DNA of 64,000 bases from Pontibacter ruber (GTDB lineage: Bacteria; Bacteroidota; Bacteroidia; Cytophagales; Hymenobacteraceae), in the NCBI RefSeq assembly GCF_023630205.1, contig NZ_JALPRR010000004.1:248001-312000 (forward strand), in the 5' to 3' direction. Positions 34,848 through 43,725 of the stretch are shown piece after piece. Each line of letters begins with the position of its first letter. Position 1 is the stretch's first letter. The notes under the pieces were generated by a model. That model made no database searches, was not told the DNA's origin, and saw only the letters and a list, made by a program, of their open reading frames with translations. Made by a program: the position numbers and the translations under genes.

Positions 34848-35969
34848 ATGAAAACAAATTTATGGAAAGTACTGGCATTTGGCCTGAGTACCCTGACCCT
34901 ACTGAGCTGTGATAAGGAAGATGAGCTGTCTACGATGGGAGACAACCTGACCAAGGATGCAACAGCAGAAACATGCGACGTGATCGATTTTAACCAATAC
35001 GAAACAGGCTTTATTACGCAGGTAACCAGCATGAATGGCATTGGCCCTGTTGCTGTTTACAACAAAGCCAGGAATGCAGAAGGCAACTTGCTTGAAGAAA
35101 ACAAAGCTATGATTTTTGATACGCATGCCCCGACAGGAGATGACGACGATTTATATACAGGAGAGGGATCTGACAATGGAGCATTATTACAGAAAGCACT
35201 TATTATAAACGAGCCAGCGCTTACGATACCCGATGATAACGCAAAGGGTGGAACGATGACCCTGGATTTTTCGGCAATTGGCACTGTTACGCTGCAGTCG
35301 ATGAAGGTGGTGGATATCGACGAGTATGAAAATGACTCTTACGTACGCCTTTACAATGCCGCAGGTACAGAGCTTTACGCTGTTAAACTGAAAAACCTGG
35401 GCAATAACACGGTGCAGGATGTTAACCTGGGCAATACTGCCGGTGTTACAAAAATGATCGTGACATTAGCTGGTACCGAAGGCTATGTAGGATCAGGTGC
35501 GATAGATGATATCAGGTTCTGCAAAAACGAAACTACCACGACCCCGACCACACCTCCAACTGAAGAAGAAGTTTATGGCTGCACCCGCACGCAGGGTTAC
35601 TGGAAAAACCATGCCAGCGGCAAGAAGTATGACAGCACCTGGGGCGGTATGCAGAATGAGATGTTCTACGGCAGTGGCATGACTTACCTAAAGCTGATGG
35701 AGACAGCACCCAAAGGAGGTAATGCGTACGTTATGCTGGCACACCAGTACATTGCAGCTAAACTGAACATGAAAGTGGCTTCCAGCCCGGCTGAGGTAGA
35801 CGAAGCATACGAAAAGGCTACGGCTTACTTCGCGGCGATGAAAGACGGCAAGTACCTGAACACCCTGCAAACCCCTTACGTGACGGTAAGCAGAGATCAG
35901 CTGGTTAAGTGGGCAGAACTGCTGGACAAGTACAACAACGGCCTGCTAGGCCCGGCACACTGCAACTAA
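34848..35969 (+). CDS. Lipoprotein with the shared beta domain plus a C-terminal GYWKNH module (373 aa)
   Basis: Lipobox LTLLSC (Cys about 20). Residues ~30-225 are the same domain as in 33713. A Thr/Pro linker (ETTTTPTTPPTEEE) leads to a ~130-residue module beginning YGCTRTQGYWKNHASG and including FYGSGMTYLKLMETAPKGGN and AYVMLAHQYIAAKLN. Modules with the G-Y-W-K-N-H motif occur at the ends of many secreted Bacteroidota proteins; their ligand is unknown. ATG 34848 is chosen for the signal peptide; the frame is open back to 34755. Likely surface exposed. Confidence 0.7.
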   Translation: MKTNLWKVLAFGLSTLTLLSCDKEDELSTMGDNLTKDATAETCDVIDFNQYETGFITQVTSMNGIGPVAVYNKARNAEGNLLEENKAMIFDTHAPTGDDDDLYTGEGSDNGALLQKALIINEPALTIPDDNAKGGTMTLDFSAIGTVTLQSMKVVDIDEYENDSYVRLYNAAGTELYAVKLKNLGNNTVQDVNLGNTAGVTKMIVTLAGTEGYVGSGAIDDIRFCKNETTTTPTTPPTEEEVYGCTRTQGYWKNHASGKKYDSTWGGMQNEMFYGSGMTYLKLMETAPKGGNAYVMLAHQYIAAKLNMKVASSPAEVDEAYEKATAYFAAMKDGKYLNTLQTPYVTVSRDQLVKWAELLDKYNNGLLGPAHCN

Positions 35970-35995
35970 TCTGTAAGTATAACAGGCAAGTATAA

Positions 35996-36039
35996 AAAGG
36001 CGGAGGTTAAACCGGTTGGGTTTGCCTCCGCCTTTTTTT
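35996..36039 (+). terminator. Terminator of the GYWKNH lipoprotein gene
   Basis: AAAGGCGGAGG pairs with CCTCCGCCTTT, inner AACC-GGTT pairing in the loop, then a T-run. Two AAGTATAA copies lie just before it. Confidence 0.9.
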
Positions 36040-36150
36040 GTTCTGTATGCGCATGGCATTGTCATGGCAAAACAAATCGTCCCTTACCAAGTTAAACAGT
36101 CATAATAGCGCTGCATAAGAACACCAGCACACAATAGCCGTAGCTACACT

Positions 36151-36984
36151 ATGGACCAGGCTTTTCTTAATAATCTTTTTCTCGACCATCAGCAGGCACA
36201 GCATCAGGTGCCGGGCTCTGCTACCTGCCGTTTCGTAGAAGGGGTGATGCAACTGCTTTTCCCGCCGCTTTCCGAGCAGCGCTTCGAAACGGTGGATGCC
36301 GTAAAAGTATATGCGGAATCCCTGCGGATCGAGTTCATCAGCATACTTACTTCCATGGAGAAGCTGCTCCCTGCTTCACCGATCGACATCGCAGAGAACC
36401 TCATAGAGCGCTTGCCCAACCTGCACCGCCTGCTGCTGCAGGATGCCGAAGCCATGCTGCAGGGCGATCCGGCCGCACAAAGTATAGAGGAGGTGATCCG
36501 TACGTATCCGGGTTTTAAAGCGGTGGCTGTTTACCGGATGGCTAATGCGCTGTACCGTTTGCGGGTGCCTTTGCTGCCGCGCATCTTATCAGAGTATGCG
36601 CATGCCAGAACCGGTATTGACATCCATCCGGGTGCTACCATCGGCACGCAGTTCTGCATAGACCATGGCACAGGCATCGTAATCGGTGAAACCACACACA
36701 TCGGCAACTGCGTGAAAGTATACCAGGGCGTAACGCTAGGTGCCATCAGCGTGGATAAAGCCATGGCTAACATCAAGCGCCACCCTACCATCGAGGACCA
36801 CGTGGTGATCTATGCCGGGGCAACCATACTTGGCGGGAACACGGTTGTGGGAGCTTACAGCATTATTGGGGGTAATGTGTGGCTTACGGAGAGCGTGCCG
36901 CGTTACTCCAGGGTATACCACCGCCCTCAGATAAAAGTGAGCCGCACAGAAGACCCGGCCGATGTGCTTAATTTTTCAATCTAA
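36151..36984 (+). CDS. cysE: Serine O-acetyltransferase, EpsC/CysE type (277 aa)
   Basis: Transfers acetyl from acetyl-CoA to serine, the first step of cysteine synthesis. The N-terminal half is helical. The left-handed beta-helix starts at ARTGIDIHPGATIGTQFCID, with HGTGIVIGETTHIGNCVKVY (catalytic His-Asp region), QGVTLGAIS and GATILGGNTVVG. The C-terminus ends NFSI; CysE tails ending in Ile bind CysK, consistent with the next gene. cysK starts 25 bases downstream, so the two form an operon. Confidence 0.92.
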   Translation: MDQAFLNNLFLDHQQAQHQVPGSATCRFVEGVMQLLFPPLSEQRFETVDAVKVYAESLRIEFISILTSMEKLLPASPIDIAENLIERLPNLHRLLLQDAEAMLQGDPAAQSIEEVIRTYPGFKAVAVYRMANALYRLRVPLLPRILSEYAHARTGIDIHPGATIGTQFCIDHGTGIVIGETTHIGNCVKVYQGVTLGAISVDKAMANIKRHPTIEDHVVIYAGATILGGNTVVGAYSIIGGNVWLTESVPRYSRVYHRPQIKVSRTEDPADVLNFSI

Positions 36985-37009
36985 ATTTAATCAATAAGCT
37001 AAGCGATAC

Positions 37010-37924
37010 ATGAAAGCTACTACAATACTGGACACCATTGGCAACACGCCTACTGTGCGAATCAACAAGCTTTTTGGCGATGATGCAGAAGTATGGATGA
37101 AGTTGGAGCGCGCCAACCCGGGCGGAAGTATAAAAGACCGGATCGCCCTGTCGATGATAGAAGATGCGGAGCGCAAAGGTATTCTGCACAAAGACAGTGT
37201 GATCATTGAACCTACCTCAGGCAATACGGGCGTGGGCCTAGCGATGGTAGCCGCCGTAAAAGGCTACCACCTGATCCTGGTAATGCCGGAGTCGATGTCG
37301 ATCGAGCGGCGCCGCCTGATGGCAGTGTATGGAGCAAAACTGGAGCTGACTCCCCGTGAGAAAGGAATGAAAGGAGCCATTGAGCGGGCACGCGAGTTGC
37401 TGGAAGATTACGACAAATCCTGGATGCCCATGCAGTTCGACAACGAAGCCAATACCCAGATCCACATCGAAACAACGGCGCGGGAGATACTCGAGGATTT
37501 TCCCGAAGGCTTCGATTACATGATTACCGGTGTGGGTACAGGAGGCCATATTACCGGTGTGGCCAAAGTGCTGAAGCAGCGCTTCCCGAACCTGAAGGTA
37601 TTCGCCGTGGAGCCGGAGGCTTCGCCGGTGCTGAGCGGCGGACAACCCGGGCCGCATCCGATTCAAGGTATAGGAGCTGGTTTTATACCATCTATCATGG
37701 ACACCACATTACTGGACGGGGTTCTGCAGGTGAAAGCCGATGATGCCTTTAACTTTGCCCGACGAGCTGCGCTGGAAGAAGGTATATTTGTGGGTGTCTC
37801 TTCCGGTAGTTCGCTGGCGGCTGTAGCCCAGAAGATACAGGAGGTGGAGAAAGGAGCCCGTATCCTTACCTTCTGCTACGATACCGGGGAGCGCTACCTG
37901 TCAGTAGAAGGACTGTTTGTGTAA
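37010..37924 (+). CDS. cysK: Cysteine synthase A (O-acetylserine sulfhydrylase, 304 aa)
   Basis: PLP enzyme that replaces the acetyl group of O-acetylserine with sulfide. Lys42 in NPGGSIKDR forms the Schiff base; [11 protein letters not shown] (substrate loop), [11 protein letters not shown] (phosphate loop) and [14 protein letters not shown] are typical of CysK. The length of 304 fits. The Ser-Ile of the active-site motif is written AGT ATA, an instance of the abundant AGTATA hexamer. The stop codon TAA runs straight into GTATAA, and a long terminator follows. Confidence 0.92.
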   Translation: MKATTILDTIGNTPTVRINKLFGDDAEVWMKLERANPGGSIKDRIALSMIEDAERKGILHKDSVIIEPTSGNTGVGLAMVAAVKGYHLILVMPESMSIERRRLMAVYGAKLELTPREKGMKGAIERARELLEDYDKSWMPMQFDNEANTQIHIETTAREILEDFPEGFDYMITGVGTGGHITGVAKVLKQRFPNLKVFAVEPEASPVLSGGQPGPHPIQGIGAGFIPSIMDTTLLDGVLQVKADDAFNFARRAALEEGIFVGVSSGSSLAAVAQKIQEVEKGARILTFCYDTGERYLSVEGLFV

Positions 37925-37938
37925 GTATAACTTGCAGC

Positions 37939-37994
37939 AAGTATAAATCAAAAGCTCCTGCAACGCTTGTTGCAGGAGCTTTTGATTTATACTT
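37939..37994. terminator. Bidirectional terminator between cysK and the DUF2267 gene
   Basis: Perfect 25-bp stem, 37939-37963 with 37970-37994. The stem base is AAGTATAAAT on one side and ATTTATACTT on the other. The inner part AAAGCTCCTGCAA is GC-richer. It lies between convergent genes and can end both. Confidence 0.8.
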
Positions 37995-38018
37995 TGATAG
38001 TTGATGGGTACGGCTTAG

Positions 38019-38453
38019 TCAAGCATTAAGTAATTCCTGTATTTCCTGGTGCATGGCTTGTTTTACCTGCTGTAGCTGCCCGTCAGACATGTGGCGCTGC
38101 AATACATTGAACACAGCTCTGAAGGAGGCTGTGATTTCATCATCTTGCTGAAAATCGTTGTTAGCGGCAAAAGCATTTTTATTACGGATATAGTTTATCC
38201 ACTCCTGGGCATCCCTGATCGTTACCGGTACTTTGTCCGGGTCGTACTGGTCGAAGTAAATGCCTTTCCAGATAATGGGTAGTTGAGCGGCAAAGTGGAT
38301 AGCTTCGTTGACAGGCAGCCTGTCGCGGATTGCCTGCAGCACGGCCCTGAAAATGCGGCCTGCTTTGTTCATATCATCCGTGTCTAATTCCTGCGCCACT
38401 GCCTGCAGCAACACGATAGCGTCCTTCTTGTTGTCCTCAAAGTTAAATGCCAT
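38019..38453 (-). CDS. DUF2267 protein (144 aa)
   Basis: Helical soluble protein with RIFRAVLQAIRDRLPVNEAI, HFAAQLPIIWKGIYFDQYDP and ITASFRAVFNVLQRHMSDGQ, the usual DUF2267 blocks (regular helices around conserved L-P and G-x-Y/F motifs). Function unknown; members are often found with stress proteins. It is convergent with cysK and followed upstream by a 180-base spacer without signals. Confidence 0.8.
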   Translation of the reverse strand: MAFNFEDNKKDAIVLLQAVAQELDTDDMNKAGRIFRAVLQAIRDRLPVNEAIHFAAQLPIIWKGIYFDQYDPDKVPVTIRDAQEWINYIRNKNAFAANNDFQQDDEITASFRAVFNVLQRHMSDGQLQQVKQAMHQEIQELLNA

Positions 38454-38633
38454 GTTACCTCCTCTTTAAATGATAGTACAATCAGTATCCTAGAAGTACG
38501 GCAGGGGGGTGGGGTAGTTTGGATAAAAAGTGGATATCAGGTGAGCGGTGGTTTTAACTTAGGGGAAGCAAAGGCCTGTAAAACGCTGCAGAAGTATAAA
38601 CAGCAGCATTTAAAGGATTAAATAAGTCCTTGG

Positions 38634-39392
38634 TTAAAGTCCAATCCCAAGCCGCTTTAACTGTTTCTCCCATGCTGGTGAGAGCTTATTTACCTGTAAC
38701 TCCGAAAAGAGCCCTTCCGACAGCACCTTATCCTGTTGCACAATCCTGTACTGCAGTGGGAATACGATATTACCGGCCACCTTCTCATAGGCATATTCAT
38801 CTCCAAACCGCTCGTACTTACCGGATGTTGGGTTTACTGAGGAAGAGGTTACAACTTCTCCCTTTTTATTGACGAACAGGTCAAGGGTCCATTGGGCATT
38901 CTGACTGCTCGTGACCCTGACGATGTCTACGGGGCTGTTCCTGTAGGTGGATTGACTTAAGTAGGTAAATTCTGCCTCAGGAGTTGTCAGCAGGTATAGG
39001 AAGTTAAAGAACCTTGCTCTGAGGAGCGCTTCGTAAGCTGCTTTTGCTTCATTAGTTGTGTCTTTTCCTTCTTTGTAGGTTGTAGTAGCGACGGCAGTAG
39101 TGTCAGTACCGGTTATATCTAACCTGACAACCAGCGGCTGCTGCAGGTGCATGTACCACAGCTGTTTGGTAGAAACCGTATCGCCCTCTTTATAGGTCTT
39201 CCTGGAAAGGGTATAGGTAATGGACTCTATTTTGCTTAAGTCTTTCTTTCCTCCAAATGCTCTCAGCATCCTAGTTTTCACAATCTTAGCTTTGTCGCCC
39301 GTAGCAGACGCAGGTAGCTTTGCCCCTACCTGCAAAGGCGCCGCCATGATTAGCAGGTAAACGAACAGGTTGGTTAGCAAAGGCACTAGCAT
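38634..39392 (-). CDS. Secreted protein, possibly LolA-like or DUF6503-like (252 aa)
   Basis: Signal peptide at residues 1-24 (VGAKLPA). The mature part begins with AKIVKTRMLRAFGGKKDLSK, followed by long beta strands (WTLDLFVNKKGEVVTSSSV, FGDEYAYEKVAGNIVFPLQY). This helix-then-half-barrel order recalls outer-membrane lipoprotein-sorting proteins, but no diagnostic motif is present. Single gene, minus strand. Confidence 0.6.
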   Translation of the reverse strand: MLVPLLTNLFVYLLIMAAPLQVGAKLPASATGDKAKIVKTRMLRAFGGKKDLSKIESITYTLSRKTYKEGDTVSTKQLWYMHLQQPLVVRLDITGTDTTAVATTTYKEGKDTTNEAKAAYEALLRARFFNFLYLLTTPEAEFTYLSQSTYRNSPVDIVRVTSSQNAQWTLDLFVNKKGEVVTSSSVNPTSGKYERFGDEYAYEKVAGNIVFPLQYRIVQQDKVLSEGLFSELQVNKLSPAWEKQLKRLGIGL

Positions 39393-39481
39393 GGCTTTGT
39401 AAGTTTTAAGGATGGCTCAGGTTTATACTTTTGAGGGAGTAACACAGTCTTGAACTAAGCTGTGTGCAGATCGTGTGCAAC

Positions 39482-39517
39482 AAAAAAGCACTTACCAGTT
39501 TTACCTTGTAAGTGCTT
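39482..39517 (-). terminator. Hairpin after the tRNA remnant
   Basis: AAGCACTTAC (39486-39495) pairs with GTAAGTGCTT (39508-39517). On the minus strand a TTTTTTG run follows. It resembles the terminator behind the intact tRNA in position, not in sequence. Confidence 0.6.
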
Positions 39518-39526
39518 GATTGTCAG

Positions 39527-39601
39527 TTGGGAATATCGGGTTCGAACCGATAACCTTCCCGAAAGCCTTCGGGACGCACTAACCTGCTGAGCTAATCAAC
39601 C
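39527..39601 (-). pseudogene. Degenerate tRNA-like sequence (tRNA-Ala remnant)
   Basis: Minus-strand sequence with a good D-arm (GCTCAGCAGGTTAGTGC) and a perfect T-arm (ATCGG, loop TTCGAAC, CCGAT). The acceptor (GGTTGAT against ATTCCCA) has several mismatches. The anticodon arm is a 7-bp perfect stem TCCCGAA-GGCT-TTCGGGA, which leaves no normal seven-base loop and no U33. It should not work in translation. D-arm and T-arm match the intact tRNA-Ala 270 bases upstream on the same strand. Confidence 0.7.
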
Positions 39602-39830
39602 ACTCAATATACTTTCTGCTTTTCTTCCTCTTTATCTCAGTTTCTCTTGTTATGGCTTTTGAATTTGTATCATATTCTTCAATGTGCTTCAGCTGCCAAG
39701 GGGCGCCGGCTTTGGTAGATTTGCTATATCCAGCATTATGTCTACCAAGTCTGTCTGTTATATCCTGGCAACTGCCAACATAGTAGCGGTCCACTTTCTC
39801 TGAGTAGAGGATATAAATATAGTGTGGCAT
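39579..39830 (-). CDS. GIY-YIG domain nuclease-like protein (83 aa)
   Basis: Compact single-domain GIY-YIG protein of the UvrC/SLX1-like class. It has HYIYILYSEKVDRYYVGSC (the two Tyr of the motif), DRLGRHN with the catalytic Arg, and AITRETEIKRKKSRKYIEWL with the metal-binding Glu. It lies between an intact tRNA-Ala and a degenerate tRNA, and its last codons and stop fall inside the remnant. A longer frame to 39917 reads into the tRNA and is rejected in favour of ATG 39830. Genes of this class are often beside tRNAs in Bacteroidota and may be mobile. Confidence 0.8.
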   Translation of the reverse strand: MPHYIYILYSEKVDRYYVGSCQDITDRLGRHNAGYSKSTKAGAPWQLKHIEEYDTNSKAITRETEIKRKKSRKYIEWLISSAG

Positions 39831-39841
39831 GTGCCTGAAAC

Positions 39842-39870
39842 GAAAAAGGCAACCATTGTGGTTGCCTTTA
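39842..39870 (-). terminator. Terminator of tRNA-Ala
   Basis: AAAGGCAACCA (39845-39855) pairs with TGGTTGCCTTT (39859-39869); on the minus strand a TTTTTC run follows. It starts two bases after the tRNA end. Confidence 0.8.
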
Positions 39871-39871
39871 G

Positions 39872-39945
<74 letters not shown>

Positions 39946-40019
39946 GTTTGAGTGACACAAAAATAGACTAATTTTCTAAAAAGCAAAAACAGGAGAGCAG
40001 AATTTTATACTTCCTCTGA

Positions 40020-40050
40020 AATAAAAAAGGGCAGCTATTGCTGCCCTTGA
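40020..40050 (-). terminator. Terminator of the first Oar-like receptor gene
   Basis: AAGGGCAGC (40027-40035) pairs with GCTGCCCTT (40040-40048); on the minus strand TTTTTTAT follows. Confidence 0.8.
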
Positions 40051-40069
40051 AGTATAAACTAAGGTGTGC

Positions 40070-43000
40070 TTAGTTGAAGATGTAACGTACACCTAGCTGA
40101 GCTTTCCAGCGAGATATGTCGCTTGTGTTGTCACGGAAAGACTTAGTTAAAACTTCTTGCTTAGAAGAGTTCAGGTAAGGGAAAGAAATTGTAGGCTGAC
40201 CTTGTGCATTGTAGCCAACAAAGTTTAGCAATGCAGCACGGTTGGTAGTTTCTACAATACCCCAGTCCTTATTCAGCAGGTTACCGAAGTTGAAGATATC
40301 TAAGCTTAACTGAAGTGTATTTTTCTTGCTACCAATATTAGTGAACAAGTCCTGCAGCAGGCGCACATCCATACGGGTAGTATAAGGAGTAACAGCACCG
40401 TTACGCTCTGCATACTGGCCTCTTCTTGAGTTCAGGTACTCATCTTGGCTGATGTAAGCATCAAGCTGGTCCCATATCAATCCTGCATCACGTGTATCGT
40501 CTTTGCCTGCTACAAGTGCTATTTCGCTTGCATCACGCGGAATGTAGATCAGGTCGTTGCCAGATAAACCATCGCCGTTCAGGTCGCCCGAATAAGTATA
40601 AGAGAAACGGTTACCAGATGCTACTTCAAAGAAAGTTGAGATAGAAGTAGAAAGATGATTAAAGTAGTCTCTCTTGTAAGACAGTGCCAGAATGGCTCTG
40701 TGCTGGGTCAGGTAGTTAGAGTATGCTAACACGTTATCGTTCGGATCGCCGGAAATTTGGCGGTCTCTCCAGATAGACTGTGCAATAGAACCACCGTCGT
40801 TAACAGACTTCGAGTCAGAGTAAGTATAAGCAACGCTTGCAAATAAGCCACTTGTAAACGACTTCTGTAGCTGGCCAGTCAAAGAGTATGAGTAACCTTT
40901 ATTGGTGTTCTCCATCACGATAGCATCAGATATGTTGCCATTTACACGGTTAAGGCCTACCAATTTAGAGTTCACATACACAGGGTTACCATTGTCATCT
41001 ACTTTATAATAGATAGGGCGGTTATCAGCACCTTTCATGGAAGCAGAAGCGTTAGGTAAGTTAGCGTTCCTGTGGTATACCGAGTTAAGGTCTTTTGTAT
41101 AGATACCTTCCAGGGTAGCTACCAGGCCAAATGGCAATTGCTTATCTACTGCCAGGTTGCTGCGGAATACCTGCGGGAATTTGAAGTTAGGGTCTGTAAC
41201 AGCCAGGTTATAAGTAGCAGAAGCTGCACCGCCTTGTGGAATGTACGCTGTTACATCATCTGTAAACTTGTAGTTCTGTTTTGTATCCAGGAACGAGCCA
41301 AACAATACACCGTTGTTAGATGCCTGGTTAGAGATCCATACGAAAGGTACACGACCTGTGAAGATACCAGTTCCGCCACGTACTTGTGTGGTAGCATCGC
41401 CGGTTACATCCCAGTTAAAGCCTAAGCGAGGAGACCACAATACGCGTGTTTCAGGAGCTTTGCTAACATCTATTTTCTCCCCGTTACGGAAAGTAAGCGC
41501 TGCTGCAGCAGGGTTTTCTAAAAGGTCGGTGTTGATGATTGGCATATCAGCACGCAGACCTCCTGTTACTTTCAGGTTGTTTGTTGCTGACCACTCGTCC
41601 TGCACATAAAGGCCAAACTGCATGGCTTTGATAACTGCATACGGGAAGCCACCAGGCTGTGCAGAATATTGCAACTGGTATTCGGTAGCTTTTGCCGTGC
41701 CATTATTCACATCATCATAAAAATCCTGTAGCGATGCATAACGGTAGCGGCCATAGTAGTTAGGGGCAAAGCCGTTTCTGAATTTATAAGCCTCGTTTGC
41801 TGTACCAAGTGTAATAACGTGCTTGCCAGCGAAAATCGAGAAGTTGTTGCTCAGCTGGTAAACATCAGAATCTAAAACGTTGTTGGCAGAGAATGGCTCG
41901 TAACCGAATGATGTAAGTGTTGCCTTGTTACCGTTTTCGATATCAACAAGCGGGAAAATACCGCCACGGCTCTCACGGAAATCGCGGAAAGCAGTATAGC
42001 CGGCAATAAAGTTGTTCGCAAATTTATCACCAAAACGGCTGTTTAACTCAGCTATATACGAGTTAAGGTTGTTGTTGATGATGTAAGTAGAGGCTTTGAA
42101 TGGAAGCGATGTAACGCTTGGCTGGCGGTTACCAGCCGGCGCTCCTGAGTTTGATGCAGGAATATCTTTCCAGGATTTCAGGTAGTTATACTTGAAAGAG
42201 AAAGTATGATTCTTGTTGATGTTCCAGTCGATCTTGGTGTTGATCTTGTTGTTCCAGGTCTCCATGTTGTAGTTTTCATATGGACCTGCATCGTAGTTGA
42301 ATTTATCTTTCAGGAACTTGCTTAGCTGGTCTAACTGAGCTGCATCGGCAGCCGATACGTTAGAGCCTGTAAGGCCCGGACGAGAAGCCACGAAACTTGA
42401 ACCTGGGCTTGACTGACGCTCCTGTTCATAGTTAGCAAAGAAGAATAACTTGTCTTTCAGGATAGGGCCACCCAAGCGGGCACCACGCTGCGAAAGTGTA
42501 AATTCCTGCTTTGGCATTTTGGTATCTCTCACGTTGCGGCCTACCAGTCTTTCGTCACGGCCAAACCAGTAAACCGAGCCAGAGAAATCGTTTGTACCTG
42601 AGCGGGTAACGGCGTTGATGCCTGCACCTGTAAAACCTCCTTGTCTTACATCATAAGGGGCAAGGTTTACCTGGATCTGCTCAATTGCATCCAATGATAT
42701 TGGCTGTGCACTTGTTTGTGAACCAACGTTAGACTGCAGACCGAAAGAGTTGTTGAACAAAGCACCATCAATGGTAGTGTTGTTGTAGCTGCTGCTGCGG
42801 CCAGCAAAAGAGTTTCCGTTCGCCTGAGGAGTAAGACGCGTGAAGTCCTGGATGCTGCGGCTTAGAGTTGGCAACTTCTCAATCTGGTCGCGGGCAACGT
42901 TTGTGGCAGCACCTGTGCGGTCTGGATTGATTACATTGTCTTTTTTGCTTACGATCTCCACTTCGCCCAAAGCAATATCGCCTTGTGTAAGTTTGAAATC

Positions 43001-43321
43001 GAGGGACAGGTTCTGGCCAAGCTTAAGGTAAACATTATCCTGGCGCTGCTCTTGGAAACCAACATAGCTGGTTTTGATTGTGTAAGGACCGCCTACGCGC
43101 ATGTTCTGCAGGTTGTAACGGCCATCGGCGTTGGTGCCGGCAACGTATTGGGTATTAGTTGGCGTGTGAATAGCTATAACCGTAGCTCCCGGTAATCCCA
43201 TTCCACTGCCGTCTCTGATAACGCCGTTCATGGCAGAGGTGGTACTTCCTTGTGCCCAGCTAAACTGAGCAGTCAGCACTAATGCCAGAATAAGGCAAAA
43301 CGTACTATAAAGTTTTTTCAT
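40070..43321 (-). CDS. TonB-dependent receptor, Oar-like (1083 aa)
   Basis: Signal peptide at residues 1-24 (SWAQ). A carboxypeptidase-regulatory-like beta domain (about 30-115: GVIRDGSGMGLPGATVIAIH, RYNLQNMRVGGPYTIKTSYV) is followed by the TonB plug (KLPTLSRSIQDFTRLTPQAN through INAVTRSGTNDFSGSVYWFG) and a 22-strand-type barrel ending QLGVRYIFN. The Oar group is large, lacks a SusD partner and exports or imports unknown substrates. First and most divergent of three tandem paralogues. ATG 43321 is chosen because a good promoter lies just upstream; the longer frame to 43348 would overlap it. Confidence 0.88.
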   Translation of the reverse strand: MKKLYSTFCLILALVLTAQFSWAQGSTTSAMNGVIRDGSGMGLPGATVIAIHTPTNTQYVAGTNADGRYNLQNMRVGGPYTIKTSYVGFQEQRQDNVYLKLGQNLSLDFKLTQGDIALGEVEIVSKKDNVINPDRTGAATNVARDQIEKLPTLSRSIQDFTRLTPQANGNSFAGRSSSYNNTTIDGALFNNSFGLQSNVGSQTSAQPISLDAIEQIQVNLAPYDVRQGGFTGAGINAVTRSGTNDFSGSVYWFGRDERLVGRNVRDTKMPKQEFTLSQRGARLGGPILKDKLFFFANYEQERQSSPGSSFVASRPGLTGSNVSAADAAQLDQLSKFLKDKFNYDAGPYENYNMETWNNKINTKIDWNINKNHTFSFKYNYLKSWKDIPASNSGAPAGNRQPSVTSLPFKASTYIINNNLNSYIAELNSRFGDKFANNFIAGYTAFRDFRESRGGIFPLVDIENGNKATLTSFGYEPFSANNVLDSDVYQLSNNFSIFAGKHVITLGTANEAYKFRNGFAPNYYGRYRYASLQDFYDDVNNGTAKATEYQLQYSAQPGGFPYAVIKAMQFGLYVQDEWSATNNLKVTGGLRADMPIINTDLLENPAAAALTFRNGEKIDVSKAPETRVLWSPRLGFNWDVTGDATTQVRGGTGIFTGRVPFVWISNQASNNGVLFGSFLDTKQNYKFTDDVTAYIPQGGAASATYNLAVTDPNFKFPQVFRSNLAVDKQLPFGLVATLEGIYTKDLNSVYHRNANLPNASASMKGADNRPIYYKVDDNGNPVYVNSKLVGLNRVNGNISDAIVMENTNKGYSYSLTGQLQKSFTSGLFASVAYTYSDSKSVNDGGSIAQSIWRDRQISGDPNDNVLAYSNYLTQHRAILALSYKRDYFNHLSTSISTFFEVASGNRFSYTYSGDLNGDGLSGNDLIYIPRDASEIALVAGKDDTRDAGLIWDQLDAYISQDEYLNSRRGQYAERNGAVTPYTTRMDVRLLQDLFTNIGSKKNTLQLSLDIFNFGNLLNKDWGIVETTNRAALLNFVGYNAQGQPTISFPYLNSSKQEVLTKSFRDNTSDISRWKAQLGVRYIFN

Positions 43322-43345
43322 AAAGGGGTTGATTGATTTTGGGCG

Positions 43346-43375
43346 CAAAAGTAGCTGGATGTATTTACATTACAA
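43346..43375 (-). promoter_or_regulatory. Promoter of the first Oar-like receptor gene
   Basis: On the minus strand TTG (43375-43373), exactly 19 bases, then TACTTTTG (43353-43346). The start codon follows 24 bases later. The leader AAAATCAATCAACCCCTTT is shared with the second receptor gene. The rest of the spacer up to 43670 has no gene. Confidence 0.8.
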
Positions 43376-43670
43376 TCTGGTAGAGATTAAAATTTTATTA
43401 ACATTTCATTGTGTTATAACACTGAATGTAGATGGGGTAGGACTTACGGAATCAGGCATATTTATGTCTCTAAGAACAAAGCAGAGATTATTAAACTGCT
43501 GTAAAGCGCTGCTTGTTTATGGTTTTTGTTGCTTGAAGGTTAGAGACCGACTGTTTTAAGCTGAGGCAACACAAACTCAACCTCCTGTAGCAAATGAAGT
43601 AAGCGTACTTGCTATTCTGAAATACTAAACAGGCAGCAGTTATCTGCTACTATCATTGCAATCTTCCCAT

Positions 43671-43709
43671 AAACAAAAAAGGCTCCGGAACCTGGAGCCT
43701 TTTTTGTTT
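43671..43709 (-). terminator. Terminator of the second Oar-like receptor gene
   Basis: 16-bp stem, AAACAAAAAAGGCTCC (43671-43686) with 43694-43709; the minus-strand 3' arm ends in TTTTTTGTTT. Confidence 0.9.
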
Positions 43710-43725
43710 AGTAGTATTTCTACAA

